From: Lachnospiraceae bacterium UBA3273
GTDB lineage: Bacteria; Bacillota; Clostridia; Lachnospirales; Lachnospiraceae
Length of the DNA: 14,137 nucleotides
Reading direction: 5' to 3'
NCBI GenBank assembly: GCA_002362385.1
Contig: DEUB01000053.1
Location: 16,556 to 30,692 of the forward strand
Shown: one piece after another, positions 7,439 through 13,848 of the stretch
How the letters are laid out: every line of letters begins with the position of its first letter
Position numbering within the stretch: position 1 is the first letter of the stretch
Notes under the pieces: generated by a model
Told to the model about the DNA's origin: nothing
Seen by the model: the letters and a program-made list of their open reading frames with translations, nothing else
Database searches by the model: none
Position numbers and translations under genes: made by a program

Positions 7439-7471
7439 GGTATATACCTGACGCCTGATGGCGTGTATAAT
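7439..7471 (+). promoter_or_regulatory. Palindrome, inverted repeat and TATAAT box before the peptidase-like gene
   Basis: GGTATATACC (7439-7448) is a perfect palindrome, ACGCC-TGAT-GGCGT (7451-7464) is an inverted repeat, and a consensus TATAAT follows at 7466-7471. The palindrome sits about where a -35 box would be, but no -35 consensus is present. This suits an activator- or repressor-dependent promoter; that reading is inference. Confidence 0.35.
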
Positions 7472-7530
7472 GAGGAAAGAAAACAAACGGACATTTTGTC
7501 CCGAAGCGGAAAGAATCAGGGAAAGGCGGC

Positions 7531-7578
7531 ATGGAATCCTTTGAAACATCGTTTAAAGATCTTAACTATGGTCCATGA
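7531..7578 (+). CDS. Possible 15-codon upstream ORF
   Basis: ATG 7531 follows a purine-rich stretch (GGGAAAGGCGG) and encodes MESFETSFKDLNYGP before TGA at 7576-7578. It overlaps the ATG at 7568 of the downstream gene in another frame, an arrangement that could couple their translation. Alternatively it is the true start of the downstream gene after a frameshift, or chance. Confidence 0.25.
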   Translation: MESFETSFKDLNYGP

Positions 7579-8284
7579 TCTGTTTACAGCGCCAAAAGCA
7601 TATATACCGCGGCATATATCCAACAATACGGTATTGCGGGTATACGATATGTTTTGCAGGATCACAAGGGTTTCCCGGCGGACAAGAGAGAAAAACAGGG
7701 AGATCAACAGGCGGGCGCTGAAGGAGGAAACCGTCTTTAAGGCGGGAAATTTCATTGAAAACCAGAACGACTGGGGAGACATACAGTTTGGCAGCGGCAG
7801 GCATCACAATATGAGATATTCCGGCTGTGAGATCATTGCGGTATATAACGCCCTGCTTGATCTTGGAAAAGCGTTGTCCTCAGATGATGTGGCGGAACTG
7901 ATAACGGTCTTTGAGCAAAGGGGGGCGGCCCTGAAGGGAGAATTCGGCGTTGCGCCCCATGCCGTAAGAAATTATCTGAAAGACTGCGGGTATGATGTAT
8001 CCGGGATCAGCAGCAGGGATGAAAGAGATATTTGTGAATTGGAAAAGAAAAGCCATACGGTCATTGCCACGGTATATAACAATAAAAATAACATCATGGA
8101 AGAAATACATACGGTGTGCATTACGAAGAAGGACGGTTTCTTTGCCGTTCATAATGATTATACCAGAGACGGGAAAAGGTCGGCAGGTTATCGGGCAAGG
8201 GGCGGCTATGTTACTTTGAAGGAAGCCGTAAACAGCATAGGAAGGGATGCAGAAAGCATCTATGTAATAGGAATCACAAAATAA
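7568..8284 (+). CDS. Papain/C39-like cysteine peptidase-fold protein
   Basis: 238 residues from ATG 7568. The frame stays open up to a GTG at 7463, but that stretch contains the TATAAT box and neither start has a clear ribosome binding site. Residues 1-60 are basic with no evident signal peptide. The core carries a papain-like triad pattern: Cys87 in RYSGCEIIAVYNALLDLG, His181 in EEIHTVCITKKDG and Asn196 in FAVHNDY. The order Cys, His, Asn/Asp and the spacing resemble C39-like peptidases, which cut leader peptides or other small peptides; the real substrate is unknown. It may be cytoplasmic. It lies after the dapL terminator and 63 bp before the sigma factor with no terminator between, so co-transcription is possible. 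Confidence 0.55.
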   Translation: MVHDLFTAPKAYIPRHISNNTVLRVYDMFCRITRVSRRTREKNREINRRALKEETVFKAGNFIENQNDWGDIQFGSGRHHNMRYSGCEIIAVYNALLDLGKALSSDDVAELITVFEQRGAALKGEFGVAPHAVRNYLKDCGYDVSGISSRDERDICELEKKSHTVIATVYNNKNNIMEEIHTVCITKKDGFFAVHNDYTRDGKRSAGYRARGGYVTLKEAVNSIGRDAESIYVIGITK

Positions 8285-8347
8285 AAATTTATCCATAAAA
8301 AATAAAGGCGCCATTCGTGTCTATTACAGGGAGGAAAGGGGAATACA

Positions 8348-8947
8348 ATGGAGGATCGGGTTTTTGACCGGTGCATGGAACGCATAAAGCAGGGCGATAA
8401 AGAAGCGTTGAAGGAGATATATGTGGCTTATGCAGGTTTTTTGTTCCATTTTTTGCTGGGAATTTTGAGAAACCGGGAAAATGCGGAGGATGTGACCAGT
8501 GAGTTTTTTATTAAATTATGGGACATCGCAGACAAATATGTGCCGGGAACGGGGCACAGGGCATGGCTTAGCCGTATCGCAAGAAATATGGCGGTCGATT
8601 TTTTGCGGAGCCATAAGAGAGAGATCCCGTATGATGCGGGGGAGCAGGGATTTGAGGCTATGGCGGCTTCTGACGAGGCCTTAAACGAGCGTGGAAGAAC
8701 GGGGGGTGGTACGATAAGCGAAAGCGATAACCGGGATGCCACCGCGGAGGAAGCAGTTTCTAATCTGACCGTCAAAGAAGCCTTAGACCGCTTAAAGCCG
8801 GCGGAAAGGGAAATCGTCCATTTAAAGATCATAGGAGATATGACCTTTGAAGAAATTTCCAATATATTGGAAACTCCCATGGGCACGGTTACCTGGAGAT
8901 ACAGGGAAGCAATGAAAAAATTAAGGAGGTGCGGCTATGAAGCGTGA
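8348..8947 (+). CDS. Sigma-70 family (ECF-like) RNA polymerase sigma factor
   Basis: 199 residues. Region 2 (about 22-90) includes ILRNRENAEDVTSEFFIKLW and HRAWLSRIARNMAVDFLRSH; region 4 (about 141-193) includes LDRLKPAEREIVHLKIIGDM and the helix-turn-helix FEEISNILETPMGTVTWRYR. Region 3 is absent, as in ECF sigma factors. The linker of roughly 50 residues between the two regions is long and rich in Gly, Ser, Glu and Asp. Upstream purine-rich sites (GGGAGG and AAAGGGG) support ATG 8348. The stop overlaps the next gene by 11 bp, the classic sigma/anti-sigma arrangement. No clear promoter was found in the 63-bp gap before it; the factor may transcribe its own operon (inference). Confidence 0.92.
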   Translation: MEDRVFDRCMERIKQGDKEALKEIYVAYAGFLFHFLLGILRNRENAEDVTSEFFIKLWDIADKYVPGTGHRAWLSRIARNMAVDFLRSHKREIPYDAGEQGFEAMAASDEALNERGRTGGGTISESDNRDATAEEAVSNLTVKEALDRLKPAEREIVHLKIIGDMTFEEISNILETPMGTVTWRYREAMKKLRRCGYEA

Positions 8948-9833
8948 TTTTCAAGAAGAATATCAAAATTATATAGAATCCGATATGCCCGATCTGTGGT
9001 CCCGTATCGAGCCGAACCTGAAGGAAAAGAAGGGAAAGACAGAGGAAGAGCAGACGGTAGCACAAAAGGCGGAAGGAAGCGGGGAAAACCCGGAAACCGG
9101 AAAAGAGCAGAAGAACAAGATTATTTATCTTATGAAAAGAGCAGTTCCCGCAGCCGCATGCCTTTGTGCCCTTTTAATAGGCTTTAACGTCATGCGGGTT
9201 TCAAAGAACAGCGCCGATATGGCGCCCATGGAATCTGCATGTGAGGAACCGAGTGATGCAGGAATGACATATGAAGCGGAGCTGGAGGAAGCAGCAGATG
9301 AAGCAGCGGAGGCTCCCATGGAAGCCTGTGAAGATGCAGAGTCAGATGAGAGCTTTGACGATGGGGACAACGCCATGACGGAATCAGCCGCACCGGCGGA
9401 TATGTCTTCAGAGAACATGGAAAATGATGAAACGCCTGTTATACAGGAGAACAAAGAGGATAACATGTATGAAGCGGATCCGGCGGGCGGCGCAGACAGA
9501 AATAAGGCCCAGGCAGAGGCGGCAGGAAATTTGACGGAAGCCGGGGAAAACGCAGTGGAAATTGAACGGGCCGTTCTTTACAAAATCGCAGTTGTCTCTG
9601 AAGAAATGCAGGAAACGGGCTATGCATATGCTTATACCTTCCGTTTAGAGGACGGAAGCAGTCTGAAAGTCTATCTGACAAAAGAGCAGTGTGCAGACAT
9701 AGAAGAGCGGGGGATAGAGATAAAGCGTAAGGAGGCGTATTCCTTAAGCGTATATCCCTTAAAAAATGGCGGAAACGACCGTAATGCAGAAAACGGGGAA
9801 GGAATTTTGGAAAAAATTGAAAAAATACCATAA
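8937..9833 (+). CDS. Membrane anti-sigma factor-like protein
   Basis: 298 residues, preceded by AAGGAGG at 8923-8929. The cytoplasmic N-terminus (1-60) contains NYIESDMPDLWSRIEPNL, a short helical element typical of Clostridial anti-sigma proteins; no zinc-finger H-x3-C-x2-C motif is visible. One membrane segment lies at about 69-86 (AVPAAACLCALLIGFNVM). The outer part starts with an extremely acidic, Ala/Met-rich stretch (about 90-200) and ends in a compact domain (about 206-275; VLYKIAVVSEEM, YAYTFRLEDGSSLKVYL). The 11-bp overlap with the sigma gene implies translational coupling and balanced amounts. The proposed role is to hold the sigma factor at the membrane until an outer signal is sensed. 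That role is inferred from position and layout. Confidence 0.72.
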   Translation: MKRDFQEEYQNYIESDMPDLWSRIEPNLKEKKGKTEEEQTVAQKAEGSGENPETGKEQKNKIIYLMKRAVPAAACLCALLIGFNVMRVSKNSADMAPMESACEEPSDAGMTYEAELEEAADEAAEAPMEACEDAESDESFDDGDNAMTESAAPADMSSENMENDETPVIQENKEDNMYEADPAGGADRNKAQAEAAGNLTEAGENAVEIERAVLYKIAVVSEEMQETGYAYAYTFRLEDGSSLKVYLTKEQCADIEERGIEIKRKEAYSLSVYPLKNGGNDRNAENGEGILEKIEKIP

Positions 9834-9901
9834 ATTTGTCTGGAACCACCCGTATCTATACCAGATAACATTTTTCGGTATGGAAAAAGGAGGAGAAGGA
9901 T

Positions 9902-11650
9902 ATGAAAAAGAAAGGGATATTTGCAAAAAAAGGATTGGCAGTTCTTATGACGGCGGCCCTTGCAGCAGGCATGCTCACAGGCTGCGGCGGAAGTGAAGAG
10001 GGACCGACAAAGTCTCCTGCGAGCGATGGGCAGGAAGCGCCTTATTATGAAAACGAGCCGGAAATGCCGGCAGAAGCGCCGGCGGAGGAACCGCCGGAAA
10101 TGCCTTCCGGCGGGAGTGATGAGGCCGTGGCAGAAGCGGCGGAAGAGCCTTGGGATTCGGCAGGGGCAGCCACGCAAAACAGCCCCTATGCGCGGGGCGA
10201 AGCAAATGCGGATGAATATTATCTTCCTTATCAGAGCGTCGAGCCGGACGGGGAAGAGTATGAAAAGGCAGAGGAGAACGGCTTTTATATTACCGGGGTC
10301 CAGCCCCTGTCCACCTTTTCCGCAGATGTGGATACGGCGTCTTATGCCAATGTGCGCAGGATGATCGAAGACGGTTATACCCTTTCCGACATCAATCCTG
10401 ATGCGGTAAGGCCTGAGGAATTCATTAATTATTTCTCTTATGATCTGAACTATCCCAAAAGGGGAGAAATGTTCGGCGTTACCACCGAAATCGCGCCCTG
10501 CCCCTGGAATGAAGACCATCAGCTGATGATGGTGGGAATGAGAACGGAAGCAATTGATATGAGCGAAGCGCCGGACAGCAACCTGGTATTTTTGCTGGAC
10601 GTATCCGGTTCCATGTCGTATGATGATAAGCTGCCTCTTTTGCAGGAATCCTTTAAGGAACTGGTAAATGAACTGGGGGAAAAGGATACGGTATCCATCG
10701 TTACATATGCCAGCGGCGTGGAAACGGTGTTGAAAGGGGCAAAAGGAAATGAAAAGGATAAGATCTGCAGCGCCATTGACGAACTCTATGCCAGCGGCGG
10801 CACCAACGGAGAGGGCGGCATCCAAAGGGCCTATCAGTTAGCGGAAGCATATTTTATCAAAGGCGGTAACAACAGGGTCATCCTTGCTACGGACGGAGAT
10901 CTGAATATCGGCATATCGGAACCGGATGAACTGGAAAAGCTGATCACGGAAAAGAAGGAAAACGGCGTCTACCTGTCGGTACTGGGATTCGGAACGGGCA
11001 ATATCAAGGATAACAACATGGAACGTCTTGCAGACTGCGGAAACGGTAATTATGCCTATATTGATTCTTTATTTGAGGCAAAAAAGGTGCTGGTTGAGGA
11101 AATGGGTTCCACCCTGCTTACCATTGCCGAGGATGTAAAGCTTCAGGTAGAATTTAATCCGGACAGGGTAAATGCCTACCGTCTGATCGGCTATGAAAAC
11201 AGGATGCTGGAAGCCTCGGATTTCCATGATGATAGCAAAGACGCGGGGGAGATCGGTGCAGGGCATACGGTAATCGCCCTTTATGAGATCATTCCGACAG
11301 GAAGCAGGGATGAGATCAGTTTGAAATACCAGAGCGGTAGCGAAGACAGCGGTAAATCCCGCTACAGCGACGAATTTGCAACAGTGAGCGTCCGCTATAA
11401 AGAGCCGGGAAAAACCCAGTCCAAATTAAAATCCTACGTGGTGGATGAGGAAGATTTTACTAAGGCTCCCAGCGACGACTTCGTATTTGCTTCCCTTGCG
11501 GCGGAGTTTGCCATGATCTTATCTGACAGCCCCCATAAAGGAACGGCTACTTTGGAAGGTATTATAGAGGAGTATTCCACTTTGGATATTGATGACGAAT
11601 ATAAAGAGGAGTTTTATTATCTGGTAAGGATGATGGCGAAGAGACAGTAG
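9902..11650 (+). CDS. VWA-domain lipoprotein, YfbK type
   Basis: 582 residues with ribosome binding site AAGGAGGAG. The signal peptide ends in the lipobox LTGC (residues 25-28), so Cys28 should be lipidated and the protein held on the outer face of the membrane. Residues about 30-105 are a flexible Glu/Pro/Ala-rich spacer. A YfbK-type N-terminal region follows (STFSADVDTASYANVRRMI, RPEEFINYFSYDL). The VWA domain (about 227-400) has an intact metal site: Asp233-x-Ser235-x-Ser237, Thr301 and Asp331. The C-terminal part (about 410-582) fits the domain found after VWA in E. coli YfbK (DUF3520). VWA domains bind protein partners through a metal ion. It is the third gene after the sigma/anti-sigma pair, so it is probably the effector or sensor of that system; the ligand is unknown. 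Confidence 0.88.
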   Translation: MKKKGIFAKKGLAVLMTAALAAGMLTGCGGSEEGPTKSPASDGQEAPYYENEPEMPAEAPAEEPPEMPSGGSDEAVAEAAEEPWDSAGAATQNSPYARGEANADEYYLPYQSVEPDGEEYEKAEENGFYITGVQPLSTFSADVDTASYANVRRMIEDGYTLSDINPDAVRPEEFINYFSYDLNYPKRGEMFGVTTEIAPCPWNEDHQLMMVGMRTEAIDMSEAPDSNLVFLLDVSGSMSYDDKLPLLQESFKELVNELGEKDTVSIVTYASGVETVLKGAKGNEKDKICSAIDELYASGGTNGEGGIQRAYQLAEAYFIKGGNNRVILATDGDLNIGISEPDELEKLITEKKENGVYLSVLGFGTGNIKDNNMERLADCGNGNYAYIDSLFEAKKVLVEEMGSTLLTIAEDVKLQVEFNPDRVNAYRLIGYENRMLEASDFHDDSKDAGEIGAGHTVIALYEIIPTGSRDEISLKYQSGSEDSGKSRYSDEFATVSVRYKEPGKTQSKLKSYVVDEEDFTKAPSDDFVFASLAAEFAMILSDSPHKGTATLEGIIEEYSTLDIDDEYKEEFYYLVRMMAKRQ

Positions 11651-11706
11651 AAGGAACAGGAAAGGACCGGGCGGCATATGAAGGTATGCCGCTCTGTTCC
11701 TTTTTT
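11651..11706 (+). terminator. Two-part intrinsic terminator after the VWA gene
   Basis: The outer arms AAGGAACAG (11651-11659) and CTGTTCCTT (11694-11702) enclose a perfect inner stem GCGGCATA (11671-11678) / TATGCCGC (11685-11692), with an unpaired GA-rich segment between the stems on the 5' side. Six T residues follow at 11701-11706. It ends the sigma / anti-sigma / VWA operon. Only a weak T-run exists on the minus strand. Confidence 0.88.
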
Positions 11707-11718
11707 CGTTATTATGCT

Positions 11719-11997
11719 TCAGTTGTTTGACATTCCATAGCTCATGTTAAGATCCAAGCCTGATAATTCATCTGCTACGGCTTTGATTCTGTCGCCGTCT
11801 CTCTGCGCCGCATTATAATAGGATTGGAGTATGGCAGAGGTTTCGCTGTAAATGCTGCAGCAGATATCGTTAATGCCGTGGTTTGTTTCTCCGGCGCCTG
11901 TTTCGGGGACCAGACTTAACCGGGCGGCAGCTATTTTTAAGGCTTTGCTGTGATATATCGCCACATCGTAGTCACTCTTTAAATAATCTGTTATCAT
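11719..11997 (-). CDS. Small helical protein of unknown family (possibly T7SS-substrate-like)
   Basis: 92 residues, no signal peptide, no membrane segment. It is predicted helical in two blocks: about 8-31 (SDYDVAIYHSKALKIAAARL) and about 42-83 (INDICCSIYSETSAILQSYY, then DRIKAVADELSGLD). Size, two-helix layout and the ending D-x-x-I-x-x-x-A-x-x-L-x-x-L-D resemble small SACOL2603/LXG-associated proteins of type VII secretion. However, there is no W-x-G turn and no Y-x-x-x-D/E tail, so this is a suggestion only. GGAGG lies 8 nt before the ATG, and the start overlaps the upstream stop by one base (TAATG), so it is translated together with the tandem membrane protein. It is the last gene of the minus-strand run. 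Confidence 0.6.
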   Translation of the reverse strand: MITDYLKSDYDVAIYHSKALKIAAARLSLVPETGAGETNHGINDICCSIYSETSAILQSYYNAAQRDGDRIKAVADELSGLDLNMSYGMSNN

Positions 11998-13784
11998 TAA
12001 AATGTCCTCCCGTTCTTATTTGATGGTATGGATTTTAGGATTGCCGCTAAAACGTATATCCATATGCCTATGAACATAACAACATGTAATGCGGTTATGA
12101 TATATGAGCGCCTTAAAACAGAATTCAGCTCATTTTCGCTTTCTTCCAGTTCGTGTTCCTTCATGGCGTACATAAGATCCTCAAAGCCTTTTCGGTTGAG
12201 TTCTGCGGTTTCTACGATTTCCTCTATGGTAAGGCCGGTAAGTTCTTCGACATTTACCGTGCCCGCATCAGCGCCGTTTTGTGTCAGGTTAATGATAAAG
12301 TATTCCGGATCTGCCTGATTATTTCCATAATACTCAACACACACAGTTAAATAAGTTATATTTTCACTATAATCGAAGGCAATAGTAATGTTTTTATCAT
12401 ATTCTGTTGTATTGTCTGCATATGCTTCACATTTGATAAGAAAATCCTTATCAGCAGGCACTGTATTCCAGATGCTGTCATTAGACCCGAGTTTATTGTA
12501 TCTTGTAAAAACGGTAGGGGGGCTCCCGAGTAAAATATGGGTACTTAATTCATAATCATTTTCCGTTTCATATTCATCATGACTGCCGTGGCAGCCTTTT
12601 AATGAATTCCAATGTTTATCATAAGCAGTCCGCATAAATTCTTCAGCAAGTACCAGAGGATCATCTTCCAGGTTTTTAACTTCTTCAATATGGAGATTAT
12701 ATTCATTTACATGGTTTTCTGCCGTCAGGCGGCATAAGCCTATAATTCCCGCAATAAGTGTGATATGAATTATTGAAATAAGCATTGCTAATAAATACGC
12801 ACGCATATTTTTACTTTTTATCTCTCTGTCAATGTCATGCTTTGAGCGAAACAGGACTTGGGCTTTTTTGTCTGCTTCAGATTTTAATATTTCCAATAAA
12901 TGTGTTTTTCTATTTTTGGACTTATTTTCATGTTTTGTCCCTTTGCCAGGCTTTGAGTGAAATAGGACTTGTTTTTTATTGCCTGATTTTGATTTTATCA
13001 TTGCAGCTAGTACGGTTATCCATAGAGTTAACAATGCCGCAATCAACAGTGCGGCTATTGTATATAGGCGTTTCAAGCCGGAATTAAACTCGTTTTTGCT
13101 TTCTTCCAGTTCGTGCTCCTTCATAGCATACATAAGATTCTCGAAGCCTTTTCGGTTGAGTTCTGCGGTTTCTACCATTTCTTCTATGGTAAGGCCTGTA
13201 AGTTCTTCGGCATTAATTCTGTCGGCAACATATTCATTTTCTATCAGGCTGATGTTAAAATGCACTGATTCTGCAGGATTTTCCCCATGATAGTCAATAT
13301 ATACAGCCATATTTTGAATGCTGTTGCCATAAGTAAAAGCAATGATAATACTTTTATCCTGATCTGTTTCATTATCTGCATGAGCATTACATAAAATTTC
13401 CATATCCGTGGTTTTTAAGTCCTGGTTACCTTTATCATAGTTATTTTTTCCTTCCCAGAAAAAACTAGTAGCATATCTTCCTGATATGATATAAGAATGT
13501 AACTCATAACCTCCGACCAGATTTTCTTTGCCCCAACAGTTTTTTAATGAATCCCAATGTTTATCATATTCGGATTGCATAAATTCTTCGGCAAGCGCTA
13601 AAGGATCATCTTCCAGATTGCTGATTTTTTCGATATGAAGTTTATATTTGGCCACATAGTCTTGCGTAATCTGACGACAGTCGTTTATGATGCAGGCAAT
13701 AAGGGTAAAGTAAATTATGGAAATGCATATAACTAATAAATATGATCTTTTTGGCTTCTTATTATTCTTCATATTTATATTCAT
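11997..13784 (-). CDS. Tandem-duplicated four-TM protein with two ectodomains, unknown family
   Basis: 595 residues from ATG 13784; ATGs at 13817 and 13772 are also possible, and a GGAAGGA just before 13784 favours the last two. It consists of two homologous halves offset by 320 residues. Each half is TM helix - ectodomain of about 205 residues - TM helix: TMs at about 15-34, 241-263, 329-350 and 560-582. The Lys/Arg-rich linker (264-328) should be cytoplasmic, putting both ectodomains outside. Shared blocks are NLEDDPL-x-LAEEFM and D-K-H-W after the first TM, and EELTGLTIEE ... ETAELNRKGFE ... LMYAMKEHELEES before the second. The middle of the ectodomains diverges, including unpaired Cys, Asn and Tyr differences. 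No known domain is recognised. A third unit lies just upstream, and the downstream small gene overlaps by one base. Confidence 0.75.
   Translation of the reverse strand: MNINMKNNKKPKRSYLLVICISIIYFTLIACIINDCRQITQDYVAKYKLHIEKISNLEDDPLALAEEFMQSEYDKHWDSLKNCWGKENLVGGYELHSYIISGRYATSFFWEGKNNYDKGNQDLKTTDMEILCNAHADNETDQDKSIIIAFTYGNSIQNMAVYIDYHGENPAESVHFNISLIENEYVADRINAEELTGLTIEEMVETAELNRKGFENLMYAMKEHELEESKNEFNSGLKRLYTIAALLIAALLTLWITVLAAMIKSKSGNKKQVLFHSKPGKGTKHENKSKNRKTHLLEILKSEADKKAQVLFRSKHDIDREIKSKNMRAYLLAMLISIIHITLIAGIIGLCRLTAENHVNEYNLHIEEVKNLEDDPLVLAEEFMRTAYDKHWNSLKGCHGSHDEYETENDYELSTHILLGSPPTVFTRYNKLGSNDSIWNTVPADKDFLIKCEAYADNTTEYDKNITIAFDYSENITYLTVCVEYYGNNQADPEYFIINLTQNGADAGTVNVEELTGLTIEEIVETAELNRKGFEDLMYAMKEHELEESENELNSVLRRSYIITALHVVMFIGIWIYVLAAILKSIPSNKNGRTF
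12141..12249 (-). repeat. 109-bp ectodomain-end module, copy 1
   Basis: Encodes the EELTGLT...KEHELEES segment of the second half of the tandem protein. By eye it differs from copy 2 (13101-13209) at about 8 of 109 positions, and the two lie exactly 960 bp apart. Confidence 0.85.
12841..12860 (-). repeat. Short linker repeat, copy 1
   Basis: This 20-bp segment recurs at 12952-12971 with two C/T differences, 111 bp (37 codons) away. The two encode the VLFRSK and VLFHSK segments in the cytoplasmic linker of the tandem protein. Confidence 0.65.
12952..12971 (-). repeat. Short linker repeat, copy 2
   Basis: Partner of 12841-12860. Each copy is followed in the protein, after some 10 residues, by K-S-K-N and a run beginning like the first TM helix (THLLEIL or AYLLAML). 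Confidence 0.65.
13101..13209 (-). repeat. 109-bp ectodomain-end module, copy 2
   Basis: Encodes the same conserved segment in the first half of the tandem protein. By eye about 4 of 109 bases differ from copy 3 and about 8 from copy 1. Confidence 0.85.
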
Positions 13785-13848
13785 TCCTTCCGCTTCAATC
13801 GAGGCATAAAACGCCATGAAAAAACTTTTTCAACTTTTGCCCCCTTTG

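Noticed and set aside
7070..7549. Minus-strand open frame over the end of dapL and the following gap
   Set aside because: Crosses both hairpins and the terminator, has no recognisable motif and is mostly antisense to dapL.
9766..9996. Plus-strand 76-codon frame bridging the anti-sigma and VWA genes
   Set aside because: Overlaps both genes in another frame; its start is inside the anti-sigma coding sequence with no ribosome binding site.
9671..10825. Long minus-strand open frame (384 codons) antisense to the anti-sigma and VWA genes
   Set aside because: It runs opposite two well-supported genes with clear motifs; its composition (Arg-, Phe- and Ile-rich, no domain) is that of a shadow frame, and there is no ribosome binding site.
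12028..12350. Plus-strand short frames opposite the tandem membrane gene
   Set aside because: The same frames recur opposite each repeat copy because the coding strand is repeated; no ribosome binding site or motif.
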